The position numbers and the translations under genes were made by a program. The notes below the pieces were generated by a model, which saw nothing but the letters and a program-made list of their open reading frames with translations, was not told the origin of the DNA and searched no databases. Shown in pieces: positions 1-6,075 of a DNA stretch of 6,075 nt. This DNA comes from Planctomycetaceae bacterium (GTDB lineage Bacteria > Planctomycetota > Planctomycetia > Planctomycetales > Planctomycetaceae), in NCBI GenBank assembly GCA_003503535.1, contig DOCI01000179.1, positions 20,909 to 26,983 of the forward strand, written 5' to 3'. Numbering within the stretch: position 1 is the first letter of the stretch; every line of letters starts with the position of its first letter.

Positions 1-524
1 GCTAACCAGAAGACAAGCTGCGGTCGCAGCAACTGCCAGGCAGCAAGCAGCCTCGAATTTTCGGCGGCTCGGACGATCTCCTCATGGAAAGCGATGTCCA
101 GCAAAGTTAACTGTAACAGGTTCGGTGCCGCTTCGATCAGTTCAATACAGCGACTCAGTTTTGAGGCAGAATGTTCGGTCATCCGCGTACACGCCAATCG
201 AATCGCAGCGGAATCGAGCACTTCGCGAAACTCGACAATTTCCTGAACATCCGCCTGAGTGAGTGTGCGCACAATGGCCGTGCCTCGAGAATCAAATTCA
301 AGCAAGCCTTCTTGTGCGAGTTGAAATTTGGCCTGCCGCACCGATGCGCGACTTACACCGAACTGGGTCGCCAACTGAGCTTCTGCAAGCGACTCGCCTG
401 ATTTGAGACGCCCGTCCAGAATGGCTTCGCGCAACTGGCCTTCGACATCGTCGGTAACGCTTTGTTTTTCGACCTTTCTAAAGGTCGAGCTGTTTTTCAG
501 CGTCTTTTCTCGTAATTTGTTCAT
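1..524 (-). CDS. GntR-family transcriptional regulator, FCD subfamily (3' end cut by window edge)
   Basis: Reading the minus strand from an ATG at 524 gives 174 uninterrupted codons running off the left edge. Residues about 20-87 form a GntR winged helix-turn-helix: the recognition-helix core FGVSRASVRQA is at 55-65, followed by LAQEGLLEFDSRGTAIV at 69-85, the usual wing. From about residue 90 an FCD effector domain begins (DVQEIVEFREVLDSAAIRLA, 92-111). D143 and H147, in LLDIAFHEEIV, match the Asp-x3-His pair that binds metal in many FCD proteins; the later histidines would lie outside the window. Family members are about 210-250 residues, so roughly a quarter to a third is missing. They are usually dimeric repressors or activators released by a small carboxylate or sugar acid; the ligand cannot be told here. 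No Shine-Dalgarno precedes the ATG. A promoter and palindrome directly upstream suggest autoregulation. Family call is secure; target genes are unknown. Confidence 0.93.
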   Translation of the reverse strand, partial: MNKLREKTLKNSSTFRKVEKQSVTDDVEGQLREAILDGRLKSGESLAEAQLATQFGVSRASVRQAKFQLAQEGLLEFDSRGTAIVRTLTQADVQEIVEFREVLDSAAIRLACTRMTEHSASKLSRCIELIEAAPNLLQLTLLDIAFHEEIVRAAENSRLLAAWQLLRPQLVFWL

Positions 525-530
525 GAGATT

Positions 531-559
531 ACGATAAGTAGTCGACGGTCGACCGTCAA
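531..559 (-). promoter_or_regulatory. putative sigma70-type promoter of the GntR regulator
   Basis: On the minus strand, TTGACG (559-554, five of six matches to TTGACA) is followed after exactly 17 bases by TATCGT (536-531, four of six matches to TATAAT). Only six bases separate this -10 box from the ATG at 524. Transcription would therefore start at or next to the first base of the start codon, giving a leaderless or nearly leaderless mRNA. That agrees with the lack of a ribosome binding site. It is a motif match only. Confidence 0.5.
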
Positions 560-562
560 CTA
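539..562. promoter_or_regulatory. 24-bp palindrome, candidate operator of the GntR regulator
   Basis: The segment is symmetric about 550/551. Eleven of twelve base pairs match; only 543/558 does not. The core GACGGTCGACCGTC (544-557) is a perfect 14-bp palindrome, flanked by TAGT and ACTA. It covers the putative -35 box and spacer, the classic position for a repressor site. The GGTCGACC centre resembles the GGT-ACC half-site pattern known for FadR-type GntR operators. Autoregulation through this site is inferred. Confidence 0.6.
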
Positions 563-601
563 TTCCGAGATTTATTCTTCATGGATGATCAGAGGCATGG
601 C

Positions 602-813
602 TCACTTCCAAATCAGGATGGTTTCACTCGTGGAACCATCCTTTTGATAGAGCGTACAGGAGTTGACGGATAAGTTGGGCACGAACAGCCGGACTTTGGG
701 CAGCGCGAACTTTTCGAAACCTTGATCCGCGAGGAGTCGCGATTGCGGTCAGCTGTGAGCGTGAGCAACTACACGCCGTCAGCACGTTGGCAAGTGATTG
801 TTTTTTCGTTCAT
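602..813 (-). pseudogene. possible gene remnant or dispersed-repeat fragment
   Basis: Two minus-strand reading frames look coding-like but are broken. An ATG at 813 opens MNEKTITCQRADGV and stops at TAG (771-769). Beyond that stop the same frame stays open to a TGA at 615-613. In another frame, 48 codons run open from 748 to a TGA at 604-602, including LPKVRLFVPNLSVNSCTLY and ending ETILIWK. Most codons of this second stretch end in G or C, unlike the AT-rich DNA on its right. It lacks an ATG, and only an internal GTG is available. A decayed gene end or a repeat copy would explain this. Chance open frames are also possible, and I recognise no family. Confidence 0.3.
615..645 (+). terminator. 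strong hairpin followed by TTTT, terminator-like
   Basis: AGGATGGTT (615-623) pairs perfectly with AACCATCCT (634-642). A T-G wobble and two further pairs extend the stem to about 12 bp around a CTCG tetraloop. Four T residues (642-645) follow on the plus strand, as in a short intrinsic terminator. No plus-strand gene ends just upstream, so its client is unclear. It could serve an unseen small RNA, block read-through, or be part of the adjoining remnant. Confidence 0.4.
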
Positions 814-943
814 TGAGACGAACATCAATGTGAGAATTTGATACCGTCAGTGGAAATTTGAGAAATTACTCTCGAATTCGTGAACTCCTGTATTTATCTG
901 AGTCATTTTCCACATAATAAACGTCTATCAGAGATCGTCGAAT

Positions 944-949
944 TATAAT
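944..949 (+). promoter_or_regulatory. possible -10 box of the gene at 1050
   Basis: A perfect TATAAT lies 100 bases upstream of the start at 1050. No TTGACA-like sequence sits at the proper distance, and the stretch is AT-rich, so a chance match is quite possible. Confidence 0.25.
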
Positions 950-1038
950 GATGACTGGACTAACGGTTAACTTGTACACATTCAGGTCAAATTTACTGAT
1001 TTCTGTGCAAATTCGAAAAGTTCTCTGGCAACAACAGT

Positions 1039-1043
1039 AGGAG
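1039..1043 (+). promoter_or_regulatory. ribosome binding site of the gene at 1050
   Basis: AGGAG lies six bases before the ATG at 1050, a good Shine-Dalgarno at good spacing. It fixes the start codon, which is also directly followed by the basic and hydrophobic start of a signal peptide. Confidence 0.75.
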
Positions 1044-1049
1044 AAAATC

Positions 1050-2591
1050 ATGAAGAAGATCGACTGGAATATTCAAGGGGCCTTTTTGCTGGTCGTAATT
1101 ATTTGCGCAACTTCGCTCCTTGACGCAGATGAGATCACTCCAGCCGACGATTCACTGCCTGCAATTGAGCCGCGAACTGAAGAGGTCGAAGCAGAATCCG
1201 GTGAGACGATCCCCAAGAAACCGAGCCCAGATTCGGAAACAGTGTCGGAGGAGGAAACTCCCAATCCCTCACATGTGCAATTCTCGAAAAAGAACTATTT
1301 CGTTCCACGCTATATTGAGAGGAGCATCCTGACACAGAAACCTGTGGCAATTTTTAATCCGTTCGTAGTTTCCACCAAAAGCCTGGAACCTGGTCAGAAA
1401 ATTAAAGCCGTTGAAATATTTGTTCTACGAGTCAATGGGGAGACTGTAGCCTTATTTGATACAGTGACTGCTGTTCTGGATGTCACCTGGAGTCCTCAAG
1501 GGGAAATCACAAAACTGATTCTGTCGGGAGACGAAGAACTCCAGAAACAACTAGCTCGGGTCCCTCAGGAAAGTCTGCAATTCCGAGTTGTTGGTGTTGA
1601 TCTGGAAAATGGAGTCATTCCAGCCCCGGAGCATCAGGTAGCAACAGATGCTGAGTCCCTACTGAAATGGGCATTGACTGTGCGACGGCAGCAGGATTGG
1701 CAAGATGTGGGAGATGTCATGTTATCTCCTGAAGACAGCAGGTGTCTGTTAATTGATCCTGAGAAACTGGAGTTGCATGAGAACTATATTCTAAATCCCT
1801 ACCCACTCGACTCACCTGGCTGGCGTGCTTCGTTTGAAGCGTTACAGAGTGTTGGTGAAGGCACACGACGTTCGAAGCTCCTGCGAGTCTTTCTGGAAGA
1901 TCCTCAGCCTGAGGAACGAATTACACTGCAGGGTCAGAAGAGCATTAAAATGTTTTATCGATCCCCCGTTGGAGCTAGCTCTCCCATTCAAGCTGCCCCT
2001 CGGGATAAGAACAGCAAAATATTCCATCGAATTTATCCGGGACATAGTTCCACAGCGGATGGAACCTATCATGAAATTTCTCCCGGCCAGTATTCCGGCT
2101 TCAGCTATTTCAGTAGCGCTGCCGGCAGTTTGAAAATTGCATCTCCTTATCATCTGCCAGCGATCATCGAACTCCCACCTCCCGAAGAAGAAGTTGGGGC
2201 GTTAGGAGAAGTGATGTTGCTGCGTCCGAAATGGCATGAGCTTTCGACGATGCTCGTTACCTTGACTGATGCTGACGGTCAACCTGTCAAAGACTGGCAT
2301 TTCAGTTACGGTCCGATCACTTTTGGTGGCCCTTATGGATATTCCAAAACACTCAGCAATCAGGGAATGGCAATTGTCGAAGGATTGGCCCCGCAAAGTT
2401 TTCAGGTCGGATTTTCTGAGAAACCATTGGCAAAGTTCCGCTCTAATATTGAACTCAAGCCGGGGCATCTCACACGAGTCGCCTTTCGACTCGATGCCAA
2501 TGGAGATTTGCTTGAGCCGAATGTCAGTCAGTATCCCTGGAATGATGTGCCTGAGGATGAGGTGACCGAAGCCGCTGCAGAGGCTGAGTGA
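1050..2591 (+). CDS. exported protein of unknown function with C-terminal carboxypeptidase-regulatory-like segment
   Basis: The 513-residue product begins MKK with a hydrophobic stretch at about 10-24 (GAFLLVVIICATSLL), so it is a signal peptide or membrane anchor. Cleavage after A26 is plausible. Cys19 lacks a proper lipobox, so a lipoprotein is unlikely. Residues 27-75 are a low-complexity linker rich in Asp, Glu and Pro. Residues about 78-185 alternate short hydrophobic strands (VEIFVLRVNGETVALFDTV, 121-139) and look like a beta domain. The middle (190-370) is unrecognised. Residues about 399-482 (MLVTLTDADGQPVKDW, then AIVEGLAPQSFQVGF and IELKPGHLTRVAF) have the strand, turn and 'GL.P..F.V' pattern of carboxypeptidase-regulatory-like beta-sandwich domains. 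The tail (501-513) is acidic. No catalytic motif is visible. It stands alone, with a clear ribosome binding site before it and a terminator after it. The reading frame is secure; the function is unknown. Confidence 0.85.
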   Translation: MKKIDWNIQGAFLLVVIICATSLLDADEITPADDSLPAIEPRTEEVEAESGETIPKKPSPDSETVSEEETPNPSHVQFSKKNYFVPRYIERSILTQKPVAIFNPFVVSTKSLEPGQKIKAVEIFVLRVNGETVALFDTVTAVLDVTWSPQGEITKLILSGDEELQKQLARVPQESLQFRVVGVDLENGVIPAPEHQVATDAESLLKWALTVRRQQDWQDVGDVMLSPEDSRCLLIDPEKLELHENYILNPYPLDSPGWRASFEALQSVGEGTRRSKLLRVFLEDPQPEERITLQGQKSIKMFYRSPVGASSPIQAAPRDKNSKIFHRIYPGHSSTADGTYHEISPGQYSGFSYFSSAAGSLKIASPYHLPAIIELPPPEEEVGALGEVMLLRPKWHELSTMLVTLTDADGQPVKDWHFSYGPITFGGPYGYSKTLSNQGMAIVEGLAPQSFQVGFSEKPLAKFRSNIELKPGHLTRVAFRLDANGDLLEPNVSQYPWNDVPEDEVTEAAAEAE

Positions 2592-2601
2592 TCAGAAACG
2601 C

Positions 2602-2636
2602 AAAAAAGCCCTCGTTCCGAAGAGCGAGGGCTTATT
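2602..2636. terminator. bidirectional intrinsic terminator between convergent genes
   Basis: AAGCCCTCG (2606-2614) pairs perfectly with CGAGGGCTT (2625-2633) around a 10-base loop. Six A residues on the left (2602-2607) become a T tract for transcripts coming from the minus-strand gene at 2660. On the right, TTATTAAATTT is a weaker tract for the plus-strand gene ending at 2591. It should stop both convergent genes, more strongly the minus-strand one. Confidence 0.88.
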
Positions 2637-2659
2637 AAATTTCCAATTCTCGAAGTCTA

Positions 2660-3976
2660 TTACAGAGTCCAGCCTTCGCGATAATCGCGAGAGAGGAACT
2701 TGTTCGCTTCAGGAACATTTGTGATTTTACCAGCTTCGGCATCCCATTCGATTTTTGTTCCAGCTCGCATGGCTGCATTGCCAAGCAGGATGGTTTCGGT
2801 CAGACGGGAAGCATAGTTGAAGTTGGACATCGCCGCTTCGCCACCGGCACAGGCCAGTGCGTACTCTTTGAAGTGTCCTGGAGAACGAGGCAGTGTCTGT
2901 TCGGGCTTCTTGTAGTCGCTGAATTTGTCGCGAGGCAGAAGCACGTATTTGGCACCGTAATCGTTTGGTGAAAACATCGCCCCTTCAGTTCCGATGAGAA
3001 TCGAACCACTGTTCGGCACATCTTCCCCTTTAAGGATATCCAGATCTGGACGACGTCCGCCATCGTACCAGTGCATTTTAACAGCTGGTCGTTTTTCGGT
3101 CGCTGGGAACTGGAAGACAATTGTAGACGATTTCGGATAAGATTCGTTTTCGACAATGCCAGTCGTTTCCGCAACGACGGAAGTCGGATCGAACAGATCG
3201 AGAGCCATCACTGCCATGTTGGCGGTGTGACAGGCCATATCACCCAGGGCTCCTGTGCCGAAATCCAACCAGCCACGCCATTTGAACGGCAGATAAGCCG
3301 GATTGTAGGGCCGTTCCGGAGCTGGTCCGAGGAACAGATCCCAATGAAGTGTGGAAGGAACGGGGGGAGTTCCCTCGGGGCGTCCTTCTCCCTGAGGCCA
3401 GACAGGACGATTCGTCCAGACGTGCACATCGGTGACTGTTCCAATCGCTCCAGACTGAACAACTTCGACACCTTCGCGGAGTCCATTTTCTGATGTTCCC
3501 TGATTACCCATCTGAGTAGCAACACCGTGTTCATTGGCCAGTTTTCGCAGCACGCGAGCTTCGTGAACGGACCATGTCAGTGGTTTCTGACAGAAACAGT
3601 GCTTGCCCATTTTCATCGCCATAGCGGAAGCCGGGGCATGAGAATGGTCGGGCGTACTGACGGTCACACCATCAATTTGATCGCCCATCTCAGTCAGCAT
3701 TTCACGGTAATCGACAAATTTCTTTGCATCCGGATAGCGACGGGCTTTCTTGTCGAGTCGATCTTCATCAATATCGCAAAGGGCAACGACATTGCCATAA
3801 CGACCAGCTTCATCGGTATCGCTCGAACCTTTTCCTTCAACACCAATGCAGGCGAAGTTCAGTTTTTCGTTCGGGCTATCACTCAGGGCAACGCTCGGGG
3901 AACCGGCGACCCAGTAGGCAGCGCCAGCGACAGCAGTTGTTTTTAAGAAGTCGCGTCTCGTATTGTTGTTAGTCAT
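2660..3976 (-). CDS. Tat-exported Gfo/Idh/MocA-family oxidoreductase
   Basis: This 438-residue protein opens with a twin-arginine signal: RRDFLK at residues 7-12, then a mildly hydrophobic stretch ([13 protein letters not shown]) and probable cleavage near residues 28-32. The Rossmann part follows: [10 protein letters not shown] (41-50) is the nucleotide-binding loop and [10 protein letters not shown] (65-74) ends the second strand. STPDHSHA (107-114) and CQKPLT (129-134) are the family's active-site region, with K131 the usual catalytic or structural lysine. The C-terminal half carries GALGDMACH (242-250), a conserved Asp/His motif. Family members use NAD(P) to oxidise or reduce sugars, inositols and related polyols; the substrate cannot be deduced. 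Tat export implies folding with cofactor in the cytoplasm and action in the periplasm. I placed the start at 3976 because AGGA lies five bases upstream and the Tat motif then sits in normal position. An in-frame ATG at 4060 would add 28 unlikely residues. It is monocistronic. Confidence 0.93.
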   Translation of the reverse strand: MTNNNTRRDFLKTTAVAGAAYWVAGSPSVALSDSPNEKLNFACIGVEGKGSSDTDEAGRYGNVVALCDIDEDRLDKKARRYPDAKKFVDYREMLTEMGDQIDGVTVSTPDHSHAPASAMAMKMGKHCFCQKPLTWSVHEARVLRKLANEHGVATQMGNQGTSENGLREGVEVVQSGAIGTVTDVHVWTNRPVWPQGEGRPEGTPPVPSTLHWDLFLGPAPERPYNPAYLPFKWRGWLDFGTGALGDMACHTANMAVMALDLFDPTSVVAETTGIVENESYPKSSTIVFQFPATEKRPAVKMHWYDGGRRPDLDILKGEDVPNSGSILIGTEGAMFSPNDYGAKYVLLPRDKFSDYKKPEQTLPRSPGHFKEYALACAGGEAAMSNFNYASRLTETILLGNAAMRAGTKIEWDAEAGKITNVPEANKFLSRDYREGWTL

Positions 3977-3981
3977 AGAAT

Positions 3982-3985
3982 TCCT
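3982..3985 (-). promoter_or_regulatory. ribosome binding site that decides the oxidoreductase start
   Basis: On the minus strand AGGA ends five bases before the ATG at 3976. No comparable motif precedes the in-frame ATG at 4060. With the position of the twin-arginine signal, this favours the shorter protein. Confidence 0.65.
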
Positions 3986-4013
3986 ATCTTCATCTAAACG
4001 AATATGGGTGAGC

Positions 4014-4039
4014 GGGAAGTCCGTCGTAATGAACTTCCC
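4014..4039 (-). repeat. hairpin in the oxidoreductase leader
   Basis: GGGAAGT (4014-4020) is the exact inverse of ACTTCCC (4033-4039), with a 12-base loop. If transcription begins near 4066, this hairpin lies in an untranslated leader of about 90 bases, roughly 40 bases before the start codon. A regulatory role is only a possibility. Confidence 0.35.
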
Positions 4040-4065
4040 AGCCGTTTCAAAAGAATCCATCAGTC

Positions 4066-4100
4066 TTGATTGATCTTATCGTACCAATTTACTCAATCAA
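4066..4100 (-). promoter_or_regulatory. putative oxidoreductase promoter bracketed by an inverted repeat
   Basis: On the minus strand TTGATT (4100-4095) and TAAGAT (4078-4073), each matching four of six consensus bases, are 16 bases apart. The same segment is bounded by a perfect 8-bp inverted repeat, TTGATTGA at 4066-4073 and TCAATCAA at 4093-4100. The arms overlap the -35 box and the start of the -10 box. A regulator bound here could block the polymerase; which regulator is unknown. Confidence 0.35.
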
Positions 4101-4126
4101 TTTTGAAGTCAATCCTCAAGAAATTC

Positions 4127-4164
4127 CTATTTTTCAGTTGAAACCTATCAGACTGAAAAAATAG
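4127..4164. repeat. AT-rich inverted repeat in the divergent promoter region
   Basis: CTATTTTTCAGT (4127-4138) pairs with ACTGAAAAAATAG (4152-4164). The arms differ only by one extra A, and 13 bases separate them. It lies between two divergent genes. It could act as a weak bidirectional terminator insulating the two promoters, or as a protein-binding site. Confidence 0.45.
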
Positions 4165-4290
4165 ATCCCGCCAGCGGATTTCCCGTTTGAACAGTGAACT
4201 CAGGTGCGTTACTCTGGAAGGTTGGCTTAGGACCCTATCGGATAAACCCACACTGACAGACCATCATTCTGCTCGAAAGTAGCTCTGAAT

Positions 4291-5604
4291 ATGAAACTCG
4301 CATTTGCAACCGTTGCACTTCTTCTAACCGCTCCATTGCTGATTGTCGGCTGCAAACCTGCGCCACCGACACCACCAGCAACTTCAGAACAGTCTCAACC
4401 TGAAAATGCGGCAGAGCCACCTGCTGCAGCAGACGATGCCGAAGCGGTCGCTAAACTTGAAACGCTTGGTGCGCAGTTGGATAAGAATGAAGCGGGCAAT
4501 GTCACACTGGTCGATTTCTCTGGAACACAAGCAGGAGATGCCGATTTGGAGTACCTGAAGGGACTACCGGACTTATCTCGATTAATCCTGTTTGGCCCGA
4601 CCTTCACGAATGCAGGAATGAAAACTGTTGGATCGCTCAACACGCTCCAATTACTCTCCCTCGAAAAAGCATTACTCGATGACCCGGGCCTCAAAGAACT
4701 TTCAGGGCTGACGAATCTGATCGCATTACGACTGCGTCAAACCGATATCTCTAATGACGGTCTTAAGCACCTCTCCGAAATGGATAAACTTCGCGAACTC
4801 GATTTGCGTTTCACAAATATTACGGACGATGGCCTGCCCTACCTGAAAGAACTCGACTCCGTTTCGACTATTAAACTCGAAAGAACTAACGTAACCGATG
4901 TCGGGGCGAAAACACTGTCCGAGATTTCGACTCTTCGCCGCGTCAATTTAAACCTGACGGTTGTTTCCAATGAAGGGGCAATCGCTCTGGCTCAGAATCC
5001 TGAATTACAGGGACTGGAACTGGATGACACTTCCGTTGACGATGCGGCTCTCGAACCCGTCGGCAAGTTGAAAAAACTGGACACACTTCATTTGCGTCGC
5101 GACAACGTGGGCGATGAAGGATTTGGGCATCTGGCTGGAATGCAGTCGATCAAGACTCTGCTCATTCGCGATACCGTCATCAGCGATGTCGGCTGCGAAC
5201 ATATTGGCACATTGAGCAACCTCGAGGTTCTCGATCTCAACGAAACTTTCATCGGCGATGCAGGACTGGCTCATTTGAGTTCTCTCAAAAAACTCCGAGT
5301 CCTCGAACTCTGGTTCACACGAATTACGAACGAAGGTCTCGCCAGCATCAGTGGGATGACAACACTGACAGAATTGAATCTGCAGGACACGCAAATCCAG
5401 GATGCCGCTCTGCAGCATCTCAAACCTCTGGAAAATCTGCAGTCTCTCAATCTCAAACTGACCGGCGTGACCGACGAAGGGCTCAAAGATCTGCACGGCT
5501 TGAAGAAACTCAAAACACTCAACCTCGGCAATACGCAAGTGACCGACGAAGGTATCGAAGCGATCAAAGCCGCAATTCCTGGTCTACAGGTTCAGGCTTA
5601 TTAA
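4291..5604 (+). CDS. leucine-rich-repeat lipoprotein with fifteen 24-residue repeats
   Basis: The 437-residue protein begins with a lipoprotein signal: MKLAFATVALLLTAPLL, then a lipobox IVG-C with Cys21 as the lipidation site. Residues 22-50 are a Pro/Ala/Glu-rich linker, likely a tether to the membrane. From about residue 70 to 437 the chain is leucine-rich repeats, each close to LxxLxLxxTxITDxGLxxLxxL. The position usually held by Thr falls at 79, 103, 127 and so on every 24 residues to 415: fifteen repeats with no insertion or deletion. It is Thr in twelve, and P103, A127 and D271 are the exceptions. The pattern resembles LRR proteins with 'T-D-x-G-L' consensus that are common in planctomycetes. 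Such solenoids bind proteins; there is no enzyme motif and the partner is unknown. No clear Shine-Dalgarno precedes the ATG, but an in-frame stop at 4243-4245 and the signal peptide support this start. A hairpin terminator follows. Confidence 0.92.
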   Translation: MKLAFATVALLLTAPLLIVGCKPAPPTPPATSEQSQPENAAEPPAAADDAEAVAKLETLGAQLDKNEAGNVTLVDFSGTQAGDADLEYLKGLPDLSRLILFGPTFTNAGMKTVGSLNTLQLLSLEKALLDDPGLKELSGLTNLIALRLRQTDISNDGLKHLSEMDKLRELDLRFTNITDDGLPYLKELDSVSTIKLERTNVTDVGAKTLSEISTLRRVNLNLTVVSNEGAIALAQNPELQGLELDDTSVDDAALEPVGKLKKLDTLHLRRDNVGDEGFGHLAGMQSIKTLLIRDTVISDVGCEHIGTLSNLEVLDLNETFIGDAGLAHLSSLKKLRVLELWFTRITNEGLASISGMTTLTELNLQDTQIQDAALQHLKPLENLQSLNLKLTGVTDEGLKDLHGLKKLKTLNLGNTQVTDEGIEAIKAAIPGLQVQAY

Positions 5605-5623
5605 TTGTTTGAAGATGACTTAA

Positions 5624-5664
5624 GGGGGGACTCTAAGAAAACGGAATCCCCTCGATTTTAATTT
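5624..5664 (+). terminator. intrinsic terminator of the LRR lipoprotein gene
   Basis: GGGGGGA (5624-5630) pairs with TCCCCTC (5647-5653), with one G-T wobble. After a mismatch, three more weak pairs extend the stem. The plus strand then reads GATTTTAATTT (5654-5664). It begins 20 bases after the stop codon at 5604. There is no good T tract in the minus direction, so it mainly serves the plus-strand gene. Confidence 0.6.
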
Positions 5665-5722
5665 GGTCTCACTGATCTCAACCACTATGAAATCGATGTG
5701 GCAGATGATTTTGAGTACAATT

Positions 5723-6075
5723 TCAGCGTAACATCTTGAGGAACTGCTTTGCGGTTCTGGTGTTGGCGACATCTTTTTTGGTCAGTCCAGCTCGGCGGGC
5801 CTGATAGACTCCCCACTGCATCAAGTCGAAGCCGGCAGTCGAGTGGGCATCGGTATTGATGACGATTGGAATTCCCATCTCTTTAGCCTGAGCTGCTCGA
5901 ATATCATCCAGATCGAGCCGAGAGGGATGTGCATTGATTTCCAGCATCACGCCATGATCGGCTGCGGCATGAAAGATCGTCTCGTAATCGACATCCGCTC
6001 CCGGTCGCTTGCCGATCAAACGTCCCGATAAATGACCGAGCATATGCACATGCGGATTTTCAATGGCCGTCAACA
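5723..6075 (-). CDS. polX: DNA polymerase family X (PolX), C-terminal PHP domain (5' part outside window)
   Basis: The frame is open from the right edge to the TGA at 5725-5723, giving 117 codons counting the stop. Numbering from the first full codon (6073-6071), MLGHLSGR (11-18) with H14, [12 protein letters not shown] (44-55) and INTDAH (72-77) are the metal-binding motifs closing a PHP phosphoesterase domain. They are followed by [16 protein letters not shown] (90-105). This arrangement closely fits the C-terminus of bacterial PolX proteins of about 570 residues, where the PHP domain provides a Mn-dependent 3'-5' exonuclease or phosphoesterase for gap-filling repair. The polymerase half would lie beyond 6075. 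The first full codon (TTG) is Leu inside the protein, not a start. A stand-alone PHP phosphatase is the alternative, but the LGHLSGR and ARRAGL segments favour PolX. It converges on the LRR gene. Confidence 0.85.
   Translation of the reverse strand, partial: LTAIENPHVHMLGHLSGRLIGKRPGADVDYETIFHAAADHGVMLEINAHPSRLDLDDIRAAQAKEMGIPIVINTDAHSTAGFDLMQWGVYQARRAGLTKKDVANTRTAKQFLKMLR

Larger units (their letters stand above)
525..1049. other. 525-bp intergenic region without an intact gene
   Basis: This gap separates the divergently transcribed regulator and the secreted protein at 1050. From left to right it holds the regulator's operator/promoter (531-562), a strong hairpin (615-642), a coding-like minus-strand segment interrupted by stops (602-813), and an AT-rich stretch (about 815-1049) that should contain the promoter of the next gene. 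TATAAT occurs at 944-949 and CATAAT at 913-918, but neither has a good -35 box at 16-18 bases. No RNA gene was recognised. Confidence 0.6.
3977..4290. other. divergent intergenic region (314 bp)
   Basis: This region separates the start codons of the oxidoreductase (minus) and the LRR lipoprotein (plus) and should hold both promoters. Besides the elements listed separately, TTGAAC (4187-4192) and TACTCT (4210-4215), 17 bases apart, are a weak candidate promoter for the plus-strand gene, matching four and three of six consensus bases. No additional gene is supported. Confidence 0.5.

Noticed and set aside
866..1051. Minus-strand open frame of 61 codons in the AT-rich region before the gene at 1050
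   Set aside because: Its composition is atypical, it has no ribosome binding site, and it covers the promoter and ribosome binding site of the plus-strand gene. It shows no recognisable motif.
3071..3946. Plus-strand open frames of about 140 codons antisense to the oxidoreductase
   Set aside because: The opposite strand encodes a full-length, motif-complete protein; these frames have no coherent domain.
3977..4060. 28-residue N-terminal extension of the oxidoreductase from an ATG at 4060
   Set aside because: No ribosome binding site precedes 4060, the extension would bury the Tat motif at an unusual depth, and AGGA supports 3976.
5005..5538. Minus-strand frame of 177 codons opposite the LRR gene
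   Set aside because: Its length results from the 72-base periodicity of the LRR codons on the other strand; the product is a repetitive mirror of the repeats.
4525..5600. Possible tandem DNA repeat or CRISPR-like periodicity
   Set aside because: The 72-base period comes from in-frame leucine-rich repeats that have diverged at DNA level; there are no identical direct repeats with unique spacers.
1..6075. A novel defence, mobile or biosynthetic system
   Set aside because: Genes alternate in strand with terminators between them. No transposase, integrase, nuclease cluster, reverse transcriptase or toxin-antitoxin pair is visible.

Overview
The window looks like chromosomal DNA of a planctomycete (order Planctomycetales or a close relative). 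This is inferred from gene style, not from a marker gene. The clues are a Tat-exported Gfo/Idh/MocA oxidoreductase with an RRDFLK motif, a lipoprotein built from 24-residue leucine-rich repeats, a large secreted protein of unknown function, and loosely spaced, individually transcribed genes.

Layout. At the left edge (1-524, minus) is the N-terminal 174 codons of a GntR/FCD transcription regulator. Its putative promoter overlaps a 24-bp near-perfect palindrome, and the start codon lies where transcription should begin. Between 525 and 1049 there is no intact gene. This gap holds a coding-like but broken minus-strand segment (about 602-813), a strong hairpin (615-642) and a possible -10 box (944-949). 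At 1050-2591 (plus) is a 513-residue exported protein of unknown function with a C-terminal beta-sandwich-like segment. It is separated by a bidirectional terminator (2602-2636) from the convergent Gfo/Idh/MocA oxidoreductase (2660-3976, minus). The divergent intergenic region 3977-4290 carries two inverted repeats, and one of them brackets a putative promoter of the oxidoreductase. At 4291-5604 (plus) is a lipoprotein with fifteen leucine-rich repeats in exact 24-residue phase. A terminator-like hairpin (5624-5653) follows. The last feature (5723-6075, minus) is the C-terminal PHP domain of a family X DNA polymerase, cut by the right edge.

How the genes relate. The strand order (minus, plus, minus, plus, minus) means no two genes share an operon, so shared function cannot be inferred from the layout. 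Three products are probably exported (the unknown protein, the oxidoreductase and the LRR lipoprotein). The regulator and the polymerase are cytoplasmic. I found no CRISPR array, tRNA, rRNA, insertion sequence or recognisable defence or biosynthetic system. The most interesting points are the regulator's promoter/operator architecture, the broken segment beside it, and the exact LRR phasing.
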